From Dioscorea cayenensis subsp. rotundata (taxonomy: Eukaryota; Streptophyta; Magnoliopsida; Dioscoreales; Dioscoreaceae): a stretch of DNA of 64,000 nt. Positions 46,322 to 57,850 of the stretch are shown one piece after another (position 1 is the stretch's first letter; each line of letters opens with the position of its first letter). The position numbers were made by a program, and so were the translations under genes. The notes beneath the pieces were generated by a model. That model worked only from the letters and a program-made list of their open reading frames with translations. It did not search any database and was not told where the DNA came from. The stretch is from the NCBI RefSeq assembly GCF_009730915.1, contig NC_052474.1, positions 3,755,501 through 3,819,500 of the forward strand, given 5' to 3'.

Positions 46322-49300
46322 ATGGGGCTGATGTGTGGGGAGGAAATGGAGGATGGTGTGGTGCTGAATGGAGCTGGTGGGAAGGATAGGATATTGGTTT
46401 CGGTGCGGCTGAGGCCGTTGAATGAGAGGGAGATTGCGGCGAATGACCCAGGTGTTTGGGAGTGCATCAATGATACGACGATTATCTTCCGGAATAGCCT
46501 GGCTGAACGGTCTACGATCCCCACTGCATACACATTTGGTGACTGATCTTCTTGTTCTTTTTCTCATCTTCTTCAGTACAATCTGTTTGTGAAAACTTGT
46601 TGGCTAACTTTTAAATGTGTGTTTTTGTAAACCAAGTTAATGTGCTATTCATTTAACGAGCTTACCCAAGGTATGAGTTTGATGAATATCTCACACTAGT
46701 GTTGTGGAATGACGATTGGTGTTTGCTACAATTTTTTAATACCGGCATTTTCTTATCTCAGGATTCTCATTTGTAGTGTTTCAGGGTTTAGAGTTTGCTA
46801 TTACTGTAGTACAAAGATCCATGATTCTTAGCTATCAATTCTGTCTCAAATTTCCATTTTTCCATGTTTGCACGTTAGATTTATCCAATGCCTGGTCCAC
46901 ATTTGATGATGCAGTCAAAATTTGTTTGTGAACAAACTGAAACTTTTTTGTTTCTAGAGTGTTGTTGTTTTCAACTGTCTTTTTTTTACTTCCTGTGATA
47001 GACAGAGTTTTCCGAGGTGAATGCAACACAAAACAAGTATATGAGGATGCAGCCAAAGAAGTTGCTCTCTCAGTCGTCAGCGGCATCAACTGTAAGTGTA
47101 ACATTTTCATCTCTCTTAATAGTTCTCCTCTTTGGTCATTGTATTTTGGACTAAAAATGTTACATTTTTATTTTCATTAGCAACTATATTTGCATACGGA
47201 CAAACAAGCAGTGGGAAGACATTTACAATGACCGGAATTACTGAATATACCGTAGCAGATATATTTGACTACATTCGAAGGGTAAATTGATAGCATTTAG
47301 ATTCTTCGCTGGTCCTCAGTGTTAGAATAAATCAGCATCAAGGTTATCTTTCTCACTTCTTGCAATAATTAAGAGCAGTGCTTCTTTAATTCTTGTAGCA
47401 TGAGGAGAGAGCATTTGTCTTGAAATTATCAGCAATTGAGATTTACAATGAAGCCGTGAGGGATCTCCTCAGCACTGACAGTACTCCTCTTAGACTTCTA
47501 GATGATCCAGAGGTAAGTTTCTATTTATTAATCAATGACTTAACTTATCCCAATTTCAATTTGACACCATTTGTCTTTGCAGAGAGGGACTATTGTGGAA
47601 AAGCTGACAGAAGCAACCCTGCGGAACTGGAACCATTTTAAGGAGCTTGTTTCACTGTGTGAAGGTCTTAGTCTAAATGAATCATATCAGTCAATTTAAT
47701 CAATCCAAGTCTTTATGAATTCACCTCTCTTTCAATTCTTTTTTTCCCTGCAGCTCAGAGAAAGATTGGCGAGACCTTGTTAAATGAAGCAAGCTCAAGA
47801 TCTCATCAAATAATTAAACTGGTTTGCCTTTCCCTTATCACATGAAACCACTCTTTAAGTACACATATATCATACATTACAAGATGAAGATTACATGCTC
47901 TCTTTTTGCATGGTCCTTACAGACTATTGAGAGTTCTGCTCGTGAATTTTTGGGCATGGACAACTCAAGTACTCTTGTAGCAAGTGTGGTATGGAGAAAT
48001 AGTTGCTTTTGCTTATGATTTTTTTTGGGTGCATGATAAGGGGATGGCTTTCATAGACTTCCTTAACTTTTATGCAGAATTTTGTTGATCTAGCAGGGAG
48101 TGAACGTGCCTCTCAGGCATTGTCTGCAGGTGCTAGATTAAAAGAAGGCTGCCATATAAATCGAAGTCTACTTACTCTTGGAACTGTTATTCGCAAACTA
48201 AGGTAGCCATTCTCTGTTTTTGTTCTATTAGTCTTGAAAACTCATGGGTATACTGGATTGAGCAAGTGAATTGGCGTAGTAATCCAACTGAGATATACCA
48301 TTATCAACTGCGTTATTTTTTTTCCAAGATGAGTGGCTAGGTAGCTAAAAAAACAAGAATGTGCACAAACTTCGAGTATGGATGGGGCCCGCGCACACAT
48401 GGGTGTTGGGACCACCGGTATACAACTATTATTCACTCCAAAAAATGTGCCCTCACCCATGATTCAAACTTTCACCATTTATAAAGAGTTCTAATAAAAA
48501 CCTGACTACCAATAGACCACTTGGTCGTTGGTATTCTAAACTGCTTTGTTGGTATTCTAAACTGCTCTATTGGATGACTGGAATCACACGGACACTGACT
48601 TTTAGAGCATTTATTGCCTTTTTTTAAGGATTGATCAGTTTCATTTGATAACTTTTTTCTTTCTGATATATGGTTGTATTTTTGTGGAGTGCAGTAATGG
48701 AAAATATGGTCACATTCCATATCGAGATTCAAAATTGACCCGCATACTACAACCTGCTTTAGGAGGCAATGCACGAACTGCTATTATTTGTACAATGTGC
48801 CCTGCAAGAAGCCATCTTGAGCAGTCTAGGAATACACTTTTATTTGCAAGTTGTGCAAAAGAGGTGGCAACAAATGCACAGGTCAATGTTGTCATGTCAG
48901 ACAAGGCATTAGTTCGGCATTTGCAAAGAGAGGTTGCTCGATTGGAGAGTGAATTGAGATTTCCAGGATCAGCTTCTAGCACATCTCATTTTGAAGCTTT
49001 ACTGAAGGAGAAAGATACTCAGATTAAAAAGGTTCACTATGTTCATGCTCCTTACTAGTAAAACTTTTATCAGAATGTAACTTGTGAGAACTTGCCAAAT
49101 GAGATGCATATATTCTAATATATCAGAATAATCTGTATCAATGTCATCTCTTTTTTCAGTGGCATTTTGCTTTTGTTTCATTAGGCTCACAACAAATGAA
49201 ATAATACTAATATTTTGCAGCTGGAGAAGGAGGTTAAGGAGCTGCTTCAACAACGAAATCTTGCTCAGTCACAGCTTGAGAATTTGCTTCAAGCTTCAGC

Positions 49301-51266
49301 TGATGATCGAACTTCAAGAAAATTGGTATCTGTTCTTGCTCTGAAATTCTGAAATTCACAGTAATCACATAAGGATATCTTTGATTCTTTGAATGTCATC
49401 CTTTAGGAGGACTTTAGACAGGTCTCAGCACTCCATGTAATGACTAGTCCCTGGGAAGATGTACTTTCAACTCCCAATGGTTCACACTTTCCTCATCAAA
49501 ATCTAAATTTTGGCTTGACAATGTCTGCTGCATCACAGGAAACTGAAGAGTGGAATGAGCATCAACTCCAGTTTTTCAAAGAACTCAACGAACAGGATGC
49601 TTCCTCGCCTATGTTGTCAACCATTGGTTCTAAATTTACTGGTTTGATCCCACATCACTCTGACCGTTGTGAAGCTGTTGAAGATTATGAAGATCATTGC
49701 AAGGATGTTCAGTGCATTGAGATAGATGAATCAACAACAAGCAGAAGCAAAGGAACTGACCTCTTGGTGCCTGGAAGAGTACAAAGCCAGCAATCCCTAA
49801 CTGTGGACCAAGAAGGCATGGGCTCAAGATCAAGACCTCTAAGCCAAGGTTCTCCAGCTAATGCATTGGAGCAACAACTCCTGCATGTGAGGAAGACTAT
49901 TGACAATCTTGTCAAACCTTATCATGATGAATTGTCTCCAATGTCATTGGCCATTGGGTTTGCTAGTTCGCGGGGTTTGACTTTAACTAAAAGTAGAAGT
50001 TGTAAGGCCTCTCTTATGGATGGTATGTTATCTCCTATGTTTCAAGGGGCAGGTCAGAATGATTACACACCACCTAGCAGTTTTTTCAGAGATTTCCGCG
50101 GAAGGCCTGAAGGAATTCAAATAAGACCTATTGCATTAAACTATGATGCTCAGAGTGAAATACTTTTAGGTGAATCATTTTGTGGTCATGCAGTTATTTA
50201 AATGCTATTCATCAAGCTCTTACTATTAAGTTGCTTCTCTAGAGAGTGTTTTAACTTTTGTCAGTAATTCTCCTGCAGGAATGAAGGAGATGGCTCAAAT
50301 TCAACATAATAAACAGTCTAATAACAGTCAGGTACATCAAACCTTAGAATGCAGAAAGCTTTCTTCCTAATATTTGTGGTGCATGTTAACTACTTTCTCT
50401 TCATGTATAACTTGACAGTCTATAACGTGCATAAACTATTGCAGAAAACCAAAAATTCAGCAAAATTCTTACAAATATGTCTCTGTTTGTTGATATGCTC
50501 TGATATTTTTTTTTTCCTTCTTGTGCTGGTAGGCAAGAGAGCAGGCAGCAAATGGAGACATTGAAGTCGCAAGCAACCGAAAAGACGTCGGCATTGATCC
50601 AATGTTCATCTCTATGGAATCTCCTTCTCGTTGGCCTGTGGAATTTGAGGGAAAACAACAAGAAATCATAGAGCTCTGGCATGAATGTAATGTCTCTCTG
50701 GTTCACAGAGCCTGTTTTTTCCTGCTATTCAAAGGTGATCCTGCAGACTCTATTTACATGGAAGTGGAGCTCAGGAGACTATCATTCCTCAAAAATACAT
50801 CCTTCAGTGGAAACATCCATAAAGCCCCAGTTCAAGATGGTCCTCTCATCACCCCAGCATCAAGGTACAATCCCATCCTTAGTTCTTTAACTAAAATATA
50901 ACAATCAAACTCTGCTGACAAGCACTCTGGCAAACAAACAGTGTGAAGAACCTGCAAAGAGAGAGAGCAATGCTATGCAAACAAATGCAAAATAGACTCT
51001 CATTAGAAGAAAGAGAAAGCCTCTACACCAAATGGGGAGTATCACTGCACACCAAACAGAGAAAACTCCAACTTGTCAAACGTCTCTGGACAAACACTAA
51101 AGACATGGAACACATCAGAGACAGTGCAACACTTGTTGCAAAACTCATTGGAATCCTCAAACCAGGCCTTGCACTCAGAGAAATGTTTGGCCTTACCTTC
51201 ACACCTCAAAAACCCAACAAGAAGCCATTCACCTGGAAACACATTGCCATGCATTCTTTCAAATGA
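46322..51266 (+). CDS. KIN7: KIN-7 kinesin heavy chain with C-terminal DUF3490 domain, 14 exons
   Basis: Exons: 46322-46538, 47002-47091, 47181-47281, 47399-47512, 47583-47664, 47754-47821, 47923-47988, 48078-48202, 48695-49031, 49221-49325, 49407-50169, 50279-50331, 50533-50864, 50942-51266; phases consistent; 925 aa. An N-terminal microtubule motor: [16 protein letters not shown]-loop GQTSSGKT (109-116), switch I SSRSH (215-219), switch [12 protein letters not shown] (247-256), [15 protein letters not shown] neck and coiled coil follow ([23 protein letters not shown]), then a Ser-rich middle and the plant DUF3490 region ([20 protein letters not shown] to [10 protein letters not shown]). The sequence is closest in feel to Arabidopsis KIN-7F/G-type motors, the group that contains the NACK cytokinesis kinesins. 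Exon 5 uses a weak donor (GTCTTA). Intron 8 carries a SINE. Confidence 0.95.
48316..48530 (-). mobile_element. tRNA-derived SINE, copy 2, in kinesin intron 8
   Basis: Minus-strand relative of the SINE at 21601-21834: it begins CGACCAAGTGGTCTATTGGT, has GTGAAAGTTTGAATCATGGG in the B-box area, GTGAGGGCACATTTTTTGGA, GGTGGTCCCAACACCCATGT, and ends CCACTCATCTTGG before a poly-A (poly-T on the plus strand, 48316-48323). It is antisense to the kinesin and is removed with the intron. Confidence 0.85.
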
Positions 51267-51366
51267 GAAACAAGTCAACAACTACAAACTTATGAATTTA
51301 TTATTGTTATTACTATTATCATCTTTTATTATTACATTTATTCAGTGTTTAAAGATCATTTACTGA

Positions 51367-51598
51367 CTAATCCTTGTCCTTGTCCATGTTCATCTTGAAA
51401 TTCACAACCTTTTCAACATCTTCTCCTTTTCTCTGCTTCTCATCTATCTCCTTTTTGGTCTTCTCGTCCAAGTCCTCCACCTACTCATCATGCAGGAAAA
51501 AGAAGTAAATTTAGGAAAAGAACTGCTAGTTCTTCACTCACTGGTTTAGAGACTGGTGGCGTGGAGCCCATGAGCCTCGGTGCTGCGGTGAGCGCCAT
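51367..51598 (-). CDS. possible 56-aa charged microprotein, two exons
   Basis: On the minus strand: ATG at 51596-51598, exon to 51542, donor GTGAGT, acceptor GATGAGTAG, second exon 51480 down to a TAG at 51367-51369. Phases agree and the product would be 56 aa: a small Ala/Pro-rich start (MALTAAPRLMGSTPPVSKP) and a strongly charged end (EDLDEKTKKEIDEKQRKGED...KDKD). An acceptor-like ACAG at about 51630 allows a further upstream exon. I do not recognise it. It could equally be the 3' end of a broken gene. It is tail-to-tail with the kinesin, 101 bp apart. Confidence 0.35.
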
Positions 51599-52077
51599 AG
51601 CTGCTGGTGATGCCAGTGCTCTTACCTGTTTGAGAAAATGCCACAAAGAAGTGTCTTACTGTTTGAGTGTTTGTATAGCCTTTGCGTGCGGAGACTTGTG
51701 TCAGTGTACAGACAGCCGGGACTTGTTGACACCTCACACTCAATATATAAAAAGTAAGATTTACCCGGAGAAATATAACCCGGAATTCTTTAGTTATCTC
51801 GTCACTAATTTCAATAAAAAAATTCCCAATATAAGACCCGATTAACACTACCTAACGCTTTTTAATTCCCTCGTGTGCCGTCCAATGAATTTAACTGAGG
51901 TGAATTAGTTATATTGCCTTAATATTTTTTTTATAAATTTATATATAAAATAATAATATCACATACATTTTATATCATAAATCATTAGACCGTGATGGTA
52001 TAATAATATACAATATTTGAACGGTACTATATAGTATTGAGGCCAAAAAATTTTGATGTATGATCTCCTCATTTATT

Positions 52078-52290
52078 TTTTTTTAAATAAAATGAATAAA
52101 TCATAAATTTATTAAAATAAAAAGAGTACATAGAAATACAACGGAGAAGAAACAATTAACATGAAAATTTAAAAATAAAAACGCCATGAAATCCTCACCA
52201 TATAGATGAAGAGAACAACGAGTAAAATAGTATAAAAACAGAGAAAAAATAAGAGTAAAGAAAACAAACTGGTAAAGACTATTCATTCAC
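52078..52290 (-). mobile_element. LINE-like 3' end, minus orientation
   Basis: Poly-T at about 52078-52085 followed by AAATGAATAAATCATAAATT, the reverse of the tail signature seen at 42846 and 61147, then about 180 bp of A-rich sequence (a T-rich 3' UTR on the element's sense strand). No coding part remains. Confidence 0.55.
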
Positions 52291-52614
52291 TATTCTAATG
52301 ACCTATTTTAATGATATTTTTTTTTATATAATTAGTAATTTTTGTTCGTCTGTTACCATCATCACTAAATGATTGCATAGTTATTTTTTTATTTAATAAG
52401 TTATGATTTATTTATTTATTTTAATAAACCTGTAATGGATACTAACCTCGTTGTTGAAGGGTCTCATACGGATATTAGTGTTATTATTATTTAAAAAGTT
52501 GGATATATTGATGATGTGGCTACGCTATATGCTTTTTTAGATTATTAGGGAATATTATTTTGTCTAAAAAAACGATGATAAGTGATTATAATTATTTCAT
52601 AGCTCAAAGCCTAA

Positions 52615-52650
<36 letters not shown>
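52615..52650 (+). repeat. (AAT)n microsatellite
   Basis: Perfect AAT repeat of about 36 bp. Confidence 0.95.
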
Positions 52651-52651
<1 letters not shown>

Positions 52652-52910
52652 TTAAAAATAATATTTTTTAATAAAAAATATTGTTTTTTATCTGAAATTG
52701 AGAAGTTCCGTGTCTTATCCATTTTATGGAAATAAATAAAATAAATAAATTTTCTTATTAAACTAAAAGTTTAAAAAAAAAAAATTAATTATAAATAAAA
52801 GCATAAATGATCTTTTTTTTATTTTAAGATTCTTAATGTTTATATTACATAAATACCTTAAAACCATAAAATTAGTGGGCTATGTCTCTCTTGGCATCTC
52901 TTCATGGTCC

Positions 52911-52967
<57 letters not shown>
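52911..52967 (+). repeat. (AAT)n microsatellite
   Basis: Perfect AAT repeat of about 57 bp, the longer of two in this region. Confidence 0.95.
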
Positions 52968-53422
52968 TTGAGATAATTACATGTACTCATATAAAAATTT
53001 TGCTTTTTTTTTTTAACAAAAACAACAAGTGTTGCTTCACAAAAAGGTGTCAAAAAATATATAGGCATAGTGGTGCATAAGTTATACTGTCGACCCAGAA
53101 ATTTAACTCTAAATCTGTCTATTTACTATTCACATAATATTTTACTACAGTCTACACCAAGTAGTGGTTTTTATAAAAATTCAGATTTTAAAATATATTT
53201 ATAAATGATATAAATATAATAACTACGTAAATATATGCATATTTTCTAATATAAATTAGACAAGGTTTCAGGACACATCCGAAAAACCATTCAATTAGAT
53301 CAGGTTAGAAGGGTTTATTTGTAAAAGAACAGACCTATTGATCCCAAATGGCCGGTTACATCTGATATTCACTAGATACTCCGATCAGTGGCCGCAGAGG
53401 GGAACAAGGCGGCGAGCGAGAG

Positions 53423-56400
53423 ATGAGCTTGAGCACGGTGGGGTACCTTGCGCGCAGGGCAGCGCAAAAGGAGCGTGTTCGGATCCTCTACCGGCGTGCT
53501 CTCAGAGACACCCTCAACTGGGCCGTCCACCGCCATCTCTTCTACCAAGATGTAATCCCTCATCGATATCTCACTGTTTCCATATTTTTCGTTCTGGTTA
53601 TCTAATTTTTAACCAATTTTTTGGGAATTGTGACGTTTCTGGGATTGATCTGTGCGAAAAAGCGTTGATTTTTATGAGTATTTTGATTAGGTTTGTGTGA
53701 GTGGTATTTTTGCTGGATAAACGCTGTTGAAGTCAAGATACATTGTCTTGTTGTCAACGATCGTGTTTCTTGACCTGTTTCGTGTTTTGGGGGCACCTGC
53801 TGAAAAAAAGCATTGATTTTTATGGGTTATTTGATTGGATTTGTGAAATTAGTCTTTGAGGTGAACATACAGGTGGAGGCCTTGTACTTATGCTTATATT
53901 TTTGGCAATGATCGAGTTTCTAGGGTTGTTCCTTGTTGGGAAGGGATTTGCTGAAAAAAAGCATCCATTTTTCTGAACATTTTGACTAGATTTGTGTGAT
54001 TGATCTTTGGTACTTCTTGCTGAATAGATGATGTTTCTGGGAACCTTAGGTCCAGTGACAGAAACCATATTTGTTATTGGCATTTCAGTCCATTTGTATT
54101 CTACCAGATTGGATTGCAGTTACTGTTGTCTGCAGATTTATTTAATGGAGGAACTATTTTAGGTTGCTATATTACGAAATTATGCTAATTTCTTTAAAGC
54201 TTTGACCTGACCCATTGCAGTGTTTTTACACTTTATGGAACTCATTTCTTCTTTGTCTTCTGAAAGTAGAAACTAGTTTTTGTACTGCTGCAGTGGTTTG
54301 CTGGGCCTTATGATTATTATTTTAATTTTCAGGCATCAGACCTGAGAGAAAGATTTGAGGCAAACAAGAATGTGGTATGTTTTCCCTTTTCGATTGCTAT
54401 ATTTTTCTAATTATAAGCGTGTTTTTTTTAACCTTTCATTATGCTCACTTCCAAATCATCCTTATCAACAATGTGACTGTAAAATGGTCACCCTTTTGCT
54501 TCATAGAATTTTCTTCTATTAGATAATCGTCGAATGTTGGCCAAGCAATAGGACTGGGATGTGCTACTTATCTAATTTTCCTTATTCAAATATTGTATGC
54601 TATGCTGCTGCAATTAAATATTACTCTCTTGCTTTTTAACAAATAATTTGGTAACTAACTTTTGTGCAACTTATTTAAGTACAATACACTTGAATGAGCT
54701 CCTATAGTAGTATAGTGATATTTTCCTCCAGTTAAATGTCAAAGGGTGTTGGAAGCTTCTGGTGGTTATTTCTGAGTAGTTGCAAATTTTATCTGTTCAC
54801 TTCATGAATCTGGTTCCAGCATATTTGATTGCATGTTATTTTCATACAAAAGGGGCAACATAAGGTTTCCACCCTTAAAGGTTCTTATTATTCGGCATAA
54901 TTGCCAAATTTATCCAGAATCTGTTTCTCCTTGGTACTTGTAATAATGTCTATTCACTATTTGGTGGTGGATAAACTTACATTCTTATTATAATAAGCAA
55001 CGCATAGATCAACTGACTGCTTTACAATTATGTATTTCTAGGAGGATCTGGACACCATTGATCACCTCATTGCTGATGCTGAAGCACAGTATGAGAAGTG
55101 GCGTCACCCTGATCCTTATATTGGTAAGTTATGTTCTTCTTTTGATCATTCAATTGCACCTTATTTGTTTCTAAAAATATGTATTTGTCTCCTTTCTACC
55201 TTGTTGTAACTAGGTATTTCCTAGTTATGTTGTGTTCTCTTTTACAAAATATGCTATAAAACCTTCATAGAATAAAGAATATCATCCTGTATCTTTTTAT
55301 TTCATGTGGCACAGAAGGTAAATGGTAGCATTGCATATCTAGGTATTTGAAGTGAAATTTATCGTTGTACATAGTAGGCTCTGGCATATGAGTTGCTATA
55401 CAGAAGACAATTGAAGTACAACAATTTGTTTGATAGCACAGCAGGCAAAATATATTTATGGAGTGCTACATGACCTACAATTTACATAAAGATGAACTGC
55501 CAGGATGCTTTTTTTTTTTTATTCCACACTTGGATGAGCATTCAGAATTTTTCTCTTTTCAAAGTATCAAGTTTTGTCCCCATTTGAACCTCGAGATAAA
55601 TCTCAATATGATATGCAGATCAACTATCCTGCACACCAGGCTTGTGTTTCTACTTTTTCTCATTCACCTGTAGTATGATTTCACAAGTGAGAGAAGTCTT
55701 AATCATGAACTTCCACCTACAGTCTGCATATCAGAGGATATTTTTTTGTTATTTTGCTAGCTATGCAGCTAATGTTGAATGGACTGGTAGCAATATGTCT
55801 TCATTTGGGATGCTTATGATTAGTTTTTTTTATGTGCAGTTCCATGGGCTCCTGGCGGCACCAAATTTACTCGAAATCCACCTCCACCCTCTGGGGTAAG
55901 TGATTGTCTTTATTGTCTCAACTTTCTAATGATCTTCTCTTTTCTGAATATATTGCTTTGATAGGGAAATTTCCCCTTTCCTTGTTCAACTTTTAAATTG
56001 GCCAGATTGAAAGTTATGACAAATACTGAACTCCTCTCCTTATATTGCGAATACTATTACTTGGCGAAATGGCAAATAGTGTCTCTGGCACATCATTTTT
56101 TGACATTGTTATGTTGTTGAGTTTTTTTTTATGGGCATTGTGCATTCTTCTTTTTCATAATAACAAATTCTATTGAAGAAGTCAGTGATGATGCAGTAGA
56201 AATGTCTTATATCCACGATCAGGGAAAAAATGGAGTTCTAGACTATTGGGGTTTTTTTTTTTTTGATAGAAAAGATAATCAGGATGTGGGCAATAACAGA
56301 GGAAGTGAGATAGAAAAAGAAATATGTTCCTTAAAGATGGAGAAAGAGGAGAAGATAGATGACATTAAGAAATAACTTGTAGGATAGAAACAGAGATGAT

Positions 56401-56812
56401 AGCAACATTATTTGAAATTTTTATAGAATTTATTTATCAATAAATTAGTAGGTCCAACAATGCCAGATGATTGCCCATAGCTGAATGTGACACAATATTG
56501 GCAATCAAGGGCTACCATGTATGTCAGCATTAGGCATTAAATTTGTGCCTTCATTGAATCCAGAGATGATGTAGATTCTGTTATTTCAACTGTTCTGGGT
56601 TAACCATACTATCAAGAATTTTACTGTACCCTTTGTCAAAAAAAGAAAAAAAGAAAGAATTTTTGCTAGAAGTTATTTTGATAAATCTTCTTTCTTTGTT
56701 TTAGCACTGAAAATTGTATGAATGCTTTGTCTGATGTCCTGCATTCTGAAATTATACTTCTTTCATGCAGATTGAGATTGTGTATGATTATGGGAAAGAA
56801 GAAAATGAGTGA
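53423..56812 (+). CDS. NDUFB9: NDUFB9-type LYR subunit of mitochondrial complex I (B22), five exons
   Basis: Exons 53423-53551, 54333-54374, 55042-55123, 55840-55895, 56771-56812; GT-AG; 116 aa, the normal plant length. An accessory subunit of the membrane arm of respiratory NADH:ubiquinone oxidoreductase. The LYR signature is at residues 22-24 (RILYRRALRDTLNW), with the helical YQDASDLRERFEANKNV and DTIDHLIADAEAQYEKWRHP segments and the C-terminal PWAPGGTKFTRNPPPPSG that are hallmarks of the family. LYR proteins bind acyl carrier protein through this motif; in complex I this subunit helps anchor ACP. No cleavable presequence is obvious, as usual for it. ATG 53423 was chosen because it gives the family N-terminus. 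Confidence 0.94.
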
Positions 56813-57835
56813 CTGAAGCTCAATCATTGCAAATAAATCCCATTGAATTATGAAATGGGACTGTGCCAAGTGTTTCTTCTTGTTTAAGTGAATAGTGTAT
56901 GATTTATCAGGTCTAATTAATTTCAGCATGCCTAAAAATTCTGATTTATGTTTGATAATTCAACAGCTTTGATCTGTGCCATTAGTTTTGGTGTCCTTCG
57001 GTTGTAATACATAAATCTTTTGAATTATCCAGGAAGAACATCAGAGTTGCCGATGTTTATCTTTCCTTTACTTTTAAATTTTTCATGAAGAATTCTTCTC
57101 TTTATCAACTTGGTTAGAACAGGATGAATTAATGTTTATTTATTAATGTTTATCTGCTAATATTAAAATGATTCTAACTGATAATTGTGCAAGTAAAACA
57201 TGCCTTGTGATGCTAACCTCTAGTGTTTATTCATCTTTTGTTATTTAAGTTGTTTTTAAATTTGTAATAAATTGTCAAATAAATGCAAGTGCAATTTGGT
57301 ATTTGTATTGCTTAAGTCTAAAGACACAGAGTTATACTGTTTTTATTGGCCTCACCTTATCCCTGATGGAATTTGTAGTATTTTCTTGTACTTAATTTTG
57401 TTTATTTGTTATATTTTATCTTACTTTATATGTAACAGCTCGCTCTCTCTTTCAATGTCAATCAATCCATAGTTTCAAGCCTCAATGTGAATCAGTTTGT
57501 GTGTTTATGTATAGTTTGTGTGGTCGGACCATTCTGGGTCAAGAATGTGGTGCAAGTATGAGTTGTAATTATCTCAGTTTTTTCTTTTGCTTCCTAAAGT
57601 AATGTCAAAGAAAAAGAACAGACACACTGGGAAAGGCTGCTTGTGACGCTGATGACAATCTCTTCAATTAATACAGCCTATCTTCTTTTTCTCCTTTCTA
57701 TTTCATTACTTTTGATTTAATTGTCTGCATTCCTAAAGATACACATTTTATTCTCAAACATAACACTAATGTATTGTTAATCAAATCTGTTGTCTTTTTC
57801 ATTTTTTTTTTTCCAATCAGAGGACCTGTCTTTGT
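56813..57835. other. 3' flank of NDUFB9 and intergenic DNA
   Basis: Probable 3' untranslated region first, then AT-rich DNA with no open frame above about 70 codons and no recognised element. It ends at the target duplication of the LINE. Confidence 0.55.
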
Positions 57836-57850
57836 TCATATTTTGGTTCT
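57836..57850. repeat. LINE target-site duplication, left copy
   Basis: TCATATTTTGGTTCT, identical to 60722-60736, adjoining the poly-T (the LINE's poly-A tail on the minus strand). Confidence 0.92.

Larger units (their letters stand above)
51599..53422. other. intergenic DNA, repeats only
   Basis: AT-rich. It contains a reversed LINE-like tail (52078-52290) and two (AAT)n microsatellites. Long leucine or asparagine open frames here come from the microsatellites. The last 100 bp are the likely leader of the next gene (GGCGGCGAGCGAGAG before the ATG). Confidence 0.6.

Noticed and set aside
52880-53068. Minus-strand polyleucine open frame
   Set aside because: Produced by the AAT microsatellite.
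41099-56812. Functional clustering of NDHM (chloroplast NDH) with NDUFB9 (mitochondrial complex I)
   Set aside because: The subunits are unrelated and act in different organelles; adjacency over 11 kb with a kinesin between them is most simply chance.
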